From contig BSBM01000592.1 in the NCBI GenBank assembly GCA_027924585.1, positions 4,570,001 through 4,634,000 of the forward strand: a DNA stretch of 64,000 bases, in the 5' to 3' direction. Under the pieces are notes generated by a model, which did no database searches, had not been told where the DNA came from, and saw nothing but the letters and a program-made list of their open reading frames with translations. Made by a program: the position numbers and the translations under genes. This document shows positions 58,745-64,000 of the stretch, piece by piece; positions within the stretch are counted from its first letter, which is position 1, and every line of letters starts with the position of its first letter. The DNA is from Larix kaempferi (lineage: Eukaryota; Streptophyta; Pinopsida; Pinales; Pinaceae).

Positions 58745-61700
58745 TTAATGACCTGCCCCCATGCTATGTGCATGGGGTTTGTGATTATGGATCACATATG
58801 TGTTGGTTTGAACGATGGGTTCATTGATGTGCTGAGATAGATGTGATGGGGAAGGTTCAAAATGATTGATCATGCCCCCTATCCCAGGGTCGAGGGAATC
58901 TATTATGCCCCTTGAATCAGAGGTGTCAAGGTGGTGCTCTATGATGGCGGGGTCGAGACCGGGCATCTCAATATAGGACCAGGAAAAGACATCACGGAAT
59001 TCCTGGAAGAGTTTTTGGTACTCCTCAATCTCTTGCTTACTGCAGAATGCTCCTAAAGTAATGAGTTCAGGGGCACGACCTGGAGCAGCAATATCAACTT
59101 GGATGACAGGTGAGATGTTGGCCATGTTGCCCTCCTCGAAGGCATCAGGAGCAGGGATAGGGTCCTTGAACCAGTCAACCTTGGTGGGGAGGAAGTCTTT
59201 GGATTCGACCGCGTATTGGGTAGCGGTGCTAGAGGAAGACGCTTCTGGGATGAAATAGGAACGGTGGTGCATATCATCCCAAGGATAATCCGGGGCAGTT
59301 AGGGCCTCAAGAATCTCCTCATCAGTACGGAAAGTCTGTGTCGTCAAATCGGTTGACGAGGGAGTAGAGGAAGTATTGGTTGAAGAGATCATGTAGATGG
59401 TATTAACCTCTCCGGAAGGTGAAGAGTCTGGGGGGTAGATCTCTTCAATGGTAGGTGGTGCCGTCTCAAGGTCCAGATTGTTCATCTCATAAAGAGCTGC
59501 TCTGTAATCCGGGAGATCAGGACAATGATGTGAATAGTGCCCGTAAATACCGCAGATGGCGCATGAGTGGTTGGTACGTAGGGACTTATCTTTAGGCTTA
59601 GGAGTGGGGTTTAGTTCAACAGTTGGGATGTTGGGGTCATCATCGAGCATTTGCATGTGCTTCTGCAATGCGGGTAACTGTGGGCACTGGTGGGTCGCAT
59701 GGCCCAACTCGTCACACAGCGAGCATTTGGGAGGAGCACGAAACACTGGAGGGTTCTTGACTGTCTTGGGAGGTGGGACAGCAGTGTAAGGTTGTGGACC
59801 TCTGCCCCCAGTGGGTTGAAGAGGAGGAGGAAGTGTCGTGGAGGACGAAGGGGTAGGGACCCCAGGAGGTGGGTGGGTGGTAGTAGCCATGGGTTGCACC
59901 GGCTGGAGGACGACATCTGGTGTCGGCGGGCGAACGGGAGGCGAAAGGTACCATACAGGTAATCCCAATGTTAACCCAGGGAGGCTAAGGGTAGCCATGA
60001 CCGGGGCGCTTACTACTCCTGCTGGAGGAACTAGGAAGGGGATCATATGGATCGGTGTAACACCAATGTGACTAGGTACCAATGGTGGTTTAGGCAACAA
60101 GGATGGTTGATTGTTAGGTGGTAGGATGTCATGGGACAAGGTACATAAGTCAGACATTTCGGGCGTAGATGATGGCGGAGGAATGGATTGAAAGGTGGAG
60201 GTCATCGACGCGTCTGAGTAGACTCCAGGCCCCGTAGAGGAAACAAACGAGGTGGTAGCAGGGGAAACAGGTTGTTCAACCATGGGGAGAACATTTTCCG
60301 GTGCCGCCGGAGCACTGGGATCATAGTAGGTGAGCTGGTCAATCTTAACCACGTGTCCGTCATGGGGGAACATCATGGTGCGAAAGACAGAAGAGGCAAC
60401 CGCCCGCATGGCATACATGTAGCTGCGGCCAAGTAGAAGGTTGTAATCCAATTGGGCATTGATTACCTCTATGTCAATAAGAACTGTTTTACCACCTAAC
60501 TGGACTGGAACGTTGGGTAGAAGGCCTTGGGGCTGGGCCGAACGACCGTCGTAGGCACGTAACGCAGTGGTGGACTGCTGGAGAGGAGGGGATCCTAGCT
60601 TCTGCCATACAAATGTAGACATAACGCATGTGGAAGCACCCTCATCAATGATGCACCGATGGATAACAAGGTTCCTAACGGAGACTGTAACTTGGAAGGC
60701 TAAGCTGGAAGGTAGGCGTGGTTCAGACTGGTCTAAATCAAACGCCATCAAATGTGAATCAGTTGGGTCAATCCCCCCAATGGCGGAAAGTAAAGTCTTG
60801 CGCTGGGAAGGGCAGTTCTTCAAGACTTCTAACGCAGACATGGCTGCGGGAGATTGGGCTAGGTCGTCTACGATGTTGTAGTTTGACGCAGCGCGCGCGT
60901 TAGGGTTATTATTGATTCGGCGCAGTGGGAAACGAGGTGCTTTCGCAGCGCCGTCTGTGGGAGGCGGAGGTATACGTAACGCCTGATCGGTGGGGTGGGC
61001 GTTAGTAGTTTTATCCGTGGGAGTGGCTTCAGAGGTGGAGCCATATTGGTTCCGACGGGTCTGGAGGTTGACGTCAGCGGATGACATCATCAGTAAGTGG
61101 TGGGTACCTGAGTCAAACATGGGTTGATCAGGCGCAGCGTAGGTGATCTGTTGTTGTTGGGGTTGCACGTTAGCTTGAGGGGCCAACGGCTGAGTGTTCA
61201 CCACGCCTTGGGTCGGTAAGGGGTTTTGCAGCACCAAAGGGGGTTGCTGAGGTTGGGGGGGGTTGGGCGGTGCTTGGGGATCCGCATGCCCTTGGCGATG
61301 GGCCTCGTCAACCCAAAGCTGCCGAGCTCGCTCCAAGTGTGGGCAAGCATGGGTGTAATGTCCATAGACCCCGCAAATAGAACAAGGGTGGGTTGTTCGC
61401 AGATTGGGGTTTTTGGCCTGCTTGGGCGGGCGATCAGGGTTTTGATTAGCGGGGGCCGCATTGTTATTGTCAGGGGGATTAGCCGGTTGACCAGCTTGGT
61501 CTGCAGGTTGGTTGTTTCCCCGATTACGGCCCTTGCCGCGGTTCTGTTGGCCCTGGTTACGTTGGTTATTCTGGTTTTGCTGCGGGTTATGTTGGGCGTA
61601 AACTTGTCCTTGGGCAGCAGGTAGATTTTGAGGTTGTGCAGGTGCTGGAGCAGGCTGCGGAGGATGATATGTAGGTTGAGGCTGAGCAGGTGCAGCAACT

Positions 61701-63028
61701 TGAGGGGATTGCTGATAGGACTGCGGAGCAGGTTGTGGATGTGCCGCAGGGGCTGCCTGGGGCGGATAATAAGCTGGTGGGGCTTGTGAAGGCGCAGGAG
61801 CCGGGGCGGTCTGCTGATGGTAGTAAGGCTGAGGGGCGACTGAAGGAGCATAAGCAGGAGTCGCATACCCAAAGCACTGAGGTGGACACGAAGGTCCATG
61901 GGAATGGTGATGTGTCATGGGAGCATACGAGTTGGTTGCTCCAGACTGTGAAGTAGCCCGCGAAAGGTCGGGGCCAGGGGTAGGACGTGCTATAGAAAAT
62001 GGTTGGGGATGCGACGAAACACGGCCAATGATACCATCTGCAGCGTGGGATGCCCCCGGCGCATCATGATGGGAGGACTCGCCGCGAGGGGCGTCAGGTA
62101 TAATGGTATAAAGGTAACCCGACTGGGCGTAAATGAGGTCGAACTGCTGTGCCTTAAGGATGGCCTCTTCTTCAGACTGGGGTCTTTCTGAAGCTACATC
62201 CTTAGCGATGACAGGAAGCAGGGACTTGAGGAACCAATCGAGGAAGATACGGTCATCTAGTTTAATCTTGCATAAGCTACGGCGTCTACGCCACTCATGG
62301 ATGTGGTCCGTGATATGGGTAGCCGTGTTTTGTCTACAAGATAGAAGGATCTCAACGCCCGCGTCATAGCGGACTGGCAACTGGAAGAACTGCAGGAAGG
62401 TCGAGGCCAGGGAAGAAAAGGTGGCGTGGGTCCCATGAGGCTGCTCAATATACCACTTGGCTGCAGAGCCAGTAAAGGTGCGTTGTAAGAGACGGAGGCG
62501 AACAGAGTCATCCACAATGGAGTTAGAGGAACACCATAGGTGGAAAGACATGATGTGGTTCTGTGGGTCCTCACCGGCCTTACCCTCGAATTTAGGGATG
62601 TCAGAGGGTAGTTTGGTAGGCATATGAGGCCACATAGGGTCGTGTCGAATAGGATCGTTGGTCAATCTGGCCAGGTCAGGTAGGTTGAGGCTAGCCATGA
62701 ATGGCAAACTGGAAGAAGGCTGCGACACAGTAGTGCTATGGACCAAGTTGGGGCCAGTGCCCCCAAGTGGAGGGACAAGATTTAGGGTGGTGCCCCCAAG
62801 TGGGGGAACTGAGGTAGTGGAGGATGGTCCAGCACCACCATGGGTAGGGTGAGCCACTGATGTAGTGGGGATAGGTATTCCCGCTGTGGGAATAGGTACC
62901 GTGAGGGGAACGGTAGATGGTTGCCCCATGGAGGGCATACCAAAAACAGGTGTAGTAACTGGTGTAGTAGTGGTGGATATGCCACCAATGGTCCCTATGA
63001 CAAATGGAGTGGAAGTCGTACCAGCCAT
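58745..63028 (-). CDS. Gag-protease polyprotein of a gypsy-type element, intact, with three zinc knuckles
   Basis: The frame is open from about 63,289; the first ATG is at 63,028 (MAGTTSTPF), giving 1,427 codons to the TAA at 58,745. A Ser/Arg-rich stretch (SLDSTRQRRRSPSPDSD) lies in the open part before that ATG. Counting from the ATG, a retrotransposon gag core spans about residues 140-290 (IPKFEGKAGEDPQNHIMSF, FTGSAAKWYIEQ). A Pro/Gln-rich linker follows, then a CCHC knuckle (CSICGVYGHYTHAC, about 546). An aspartic protease has CIIDEGASTCVMSTFVWQKL at about 790; Asp-Glu-Gly replaces Asp-Ser-Gly. Then come a Pro/Thr-rich linker, two more knuckles (CSLCDELGHATHQC about 1100; CAICGIYGHYSHHC about 1153), and the usual pre-RT sequence FRDVFSWSYIEMPGLDP at about 1340. 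A tail of roughly 65 residues replaces RT. No stop or shift was seen. Confidence 0.9.
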   Translation of the reverse strand: MAGTTSTPFVIGTIGGISTTTTPVTTPVFGMPSMGQPSTVPLTVPIPTAGIPIPTTSVAHPTHGGAGPSSTTSVPPLGGTTLNLVPPLGGTGPNLVHSTTVSQPSSSLPFMASLNLPDLARLTNDPIRHDPMWPHMPTKLPSDIPKFEGKAGEDPQNHIMSFHLWCSSNSIVDDSVRLRLLQRTFTGSAAKWYIEQPHGTHATFSSLASTFLQFFQLPVRYDAGVEILLSCRQNTATHITDHIHEWRRRRSLCKIKLDDRIFLDWFLKSLLPVIAKDVASERPQSEEEAILKAQQFDLIYAQSGYLYTIIPDAPRGESSHHDAPGASHAADGIIGRVSSHPQPFSIARPTPGPDLSRATSQSGATNSYAPMTHHHSHGPSCPPQCFGYATPAYAPSVAPQPYYHQQTAPAPAPSQAPPAYYPPQAAPAAHPQPAPQSYQQSPQVAAPAQPQPTYHPPQPAPAPAQPQNLPAAQGQVYAQHNPQQNQNNQRNQGQQNRGKGRNRGNNQPADQAGQPANPPDNNNAAPANQNPDRPPKQAKNPNLRTTHPCSICGVYGHYTHACPHLERARQLWVDEAHRQGHADPQAPPNPPQPQQPPLVLQNPLPTQGVVNTQPLAPQANVQPQQQQITYAAPDQPMFDSGTHHLLMMSSADVNLQTRRNQYGSTSEATPTDKTTNAHPTDQALRIPPPPTDGAAKAPRFPLRRINNNPNARAASNYNIVDDLAQSPAAMSALEVLKNCPSQRKTLLSAIGGIDPTDSHLMAFDLDQSEPRLPSSLAFQVTVSVRNLVIHRCIIDEGASTCVMSTFVWQKLGSPPLQQSTTALRAYDGRSAQPQGLLPNVPVQLGGKTVLIDIEVINAQLDYNLLLGRSYMYAMRAVASSVFRTMMFPHDGHVVKIDQLTYYDPSAPAAPENVLPMVEQPVSPATTSFVSSTGPGVYSDASMTSTFQSIPPPSSTPEMSDLCTLSHDILPPNNQPSLLPKPPLVPSHIGVTPIHMIPFLVPPAGVVSAPVMATLSLPGLTLGLPVWYLSPPVRPPTPDVVLQPVQPMATTTHPPPGVPTPSSSTTLPPPLQPTGGRGPQPYTAVPPPKTVKNPPVFRAPPKCSLCDELGHATHQCPQLPALQKHMQMLDDDPNIPTVELNPTPKPKDKSLRTNHSCAICGIYGHYSHHCPDLPDYRAALYEMNNLDLETAPPTIEEIYPPDSSPSGEVNTIYMISSTNTSSTPSSTDLTTQTFRTDEEILEALTAPDYPWDDMHHRSYFIPEASSSSTATQYAVESKDFLPTKVDWFKDPIPAPDAFEEGNMANISPVIQVDIAAPGRAPELITLGAFCSKQEIEEYQKLFQEFRDVFSWSYIEMPGLDPAIIEHHLDTSDSRGIIDSLDPGIGGMINHFEPSPSHLSQHINEPIVQTNTYVIHNHKPHAHSMGAGH

Positions 63029-63289
63029 GGGGCTAGTAGGGGCAGTATAAATAGGGTTCTCAGACTCTTCGTCAGAATCAGAGGTAAAGTAAGGTGCGTC
63101 ACTATCTGGTGACGGAGACCTACGTCGCTGACGGGTGGAGTCAAGTGACAAGGCTCTAGATCTGTGATGAGTGGTATCAACGGACAATGATCGGAATCTA
63201 TGACGAGTGGTGTCGAGAGAACCGTGCTGTGGGGGCTCGCCCCTGAGGCGCCGAGAATGTCTCGGGGACTCAATGGTGACAGATGGTGT

Positions 63290-64000
63290 CTAAATCTCTG
63301 TGGGTTGAGGTGAGTATAAAAAACAGCTCAAAAAATCCCAATGCAACCGAGTGTGCAGAAGGAGAGCTAAAAAGCAAGGCACTCAGGCCAACAACCAACT
63401 CAAAACACCCACTGCAACAGCTGTGCTACAATAGGTGGAGTAACAACAAAGATGGTCAGAATACCAACAAGCAGCAGGCTTCCTAGAAAAGAAAAATGGT
63501 GGACTCACTAGACCAAGGGAGGTAAAGGAGCATGCAAACACCTAGCTAAAAGTATTCTGACTTAACTAAACATATCCTCTGCAAAGTGATGAAATCCAAG
63601 TCAGACAATATGAGTAGGAAAGCCAAGTGGCTATGATATCCCCCTACCGGGAGGGATACCGGGTAGTCAATCCTAGAAGAAAGGCAACTAAGATACCCCG
63701 TTCATGACACGTCCAGAAAGGTGAATCTGCCGTTTAGTTCGTTGACCGCAATACCCCTATACAGGGATATCCCGCGAACCGCGAAAGGTAGCCCTTCGGT
63801 TACTGAATGGAGTGCGGTATTCCACTCAGGCCTCCGGAACCAGTCTCCCGACTTCAACCCTCCTAAGGGAGAGGCCCTCTGATAAACTGGTCGTGACCGT
63901 GCCAAAAAGTACTAGGGGATTTTGGTTCCCTAGTTGGACAACAACTATGTCTCAAGTGAAATGACCAAGGGGTGTTATTGGAAGCCTATCCCCCTGATCC
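63290..64000 (-). other. Leader of the gag-protease element
   Basis: It lies upstream of the frame on the minus strand. No coding domain was found. Short inverted repeats cluster at 63,640-63,920, including CTACCGGG/CCGGGTAG, GGGATATCCC and CTAGGG/CCCTAG. The primer-binding site is not reached. Confidence 0.55.

Larger units (their letters stand above)
55400..64000 (-). mobile_element. Non-autonomous gypsy derivative with intact gag-protease frame, extends past window
   Basis: The order on the minus strand is: leader (64,000-63,290), one long gag-protease frame (to 58,745), about 2.6 kb of repeat-rich noncoding DNA, a polypurine tract and a 3' LTR. No RT, RNase H or integrase is present between the frame and the LTR, only the sequence that normally precedes RT. 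The 5' LTR and primer-binding site are outside the window. This layout suggests an element that makes its own particle protein and protease but depends on another element for RT and integrase. Confidence 0.75.

Noticed and set aside
61198-61899. Minus-strand 233-codon frame
   Set aside because: It is an alternative frame of the Pro/Gln-rich section of the intact gag-protease gene, with low complexity and no domain.
63702-63905. Minus-strand 67-codon frame
   Set aside because: It lies in the structured leader of the gag-protease element, resembles no protein and is crowded with inverted repeats.

Overview
This window is plant nuclear DNA made almost entirely of transposable elements. The evidence is the dense, nested Ty1/copia and Ty3/gypsy LTR retrotransposons, plant-type chromoviruses, primer-binding sites for plant initiator tRNA-Met and tRNA-Asp, AT-rich spacers and a LINE relic. 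No intact host gene was found. A seed plant with a large, repeat-rich genome fits; a gymnosperm is possible but the sequence does not prove it.

Left stack (1 to about 25 kb, minus strand). An old gypsy element (gypsy-2, gag-protease at 10,487-13,299 and 20,588-21,055, leader to 21,830) has been hit twice. A coding-free element with 1.6-kb LTRs (LARD, 13,300-20,582, target duplication GCTAG) landed in its gag. A second gypsy element (gypsy-1, from before the window to 10,481) landed downstream of its protease. Gypsy-1 was itself split by a nearly complete copia element (copia-1, 1,399-8,632, target duplication TGTCC). An AT-rich stretch with small duplications follows, then a LINE reverse-transcriptase relic (about 25.56-25.93 kb), a four-copy GATCTCG/TGCACC motif (26.3 kb) and a solo LTR (27,654-28,171, target duplication AAAAG).

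Centre (30.7-48.7 kb). An old plus-strand copia element (copia-2, 30,723-42,148) carries a young minus-strand chromovirus inside its left LTR (30,851-36,983, target duplication TCATT). Copia-2 seems to have landed in or beside the LTR of another, truncated chromovirus whose integrase end and chromodomain lie at 42.5-43.19 kb. A third copia element (copia-3, 43,678 to about 48,655, plus strand) follows.

Right part (48.7-64 kb). Two unrecognised, decayed plus-strand coding regions rich in coiled coil lie at 49.0-51.56 kb and 53.0-55.4 kb. The second has a recognisable front end: an array of dyad-symmetric repeats (51.65-52.23 kb), a G-box, a TATA box and a likely 5'-UTR intron. From about 55.4 kb to beyond the window runs a minus-strand gypsy derivative. 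It holds the only long undamaged reading frame here: gag, protease and three zinc knuckles, two of them after the protease. It has no reverse transcriptase or integrase, and about 2.6 kb of repeat-rich noncoding DNA lies between that frame and its 3' LTR. LTR divergence counted by eye orders the insertions: chromovirus (7 of 375 sites), copia-1 (22 of 594), then copia-2 and LARD (roughly 10-15%).
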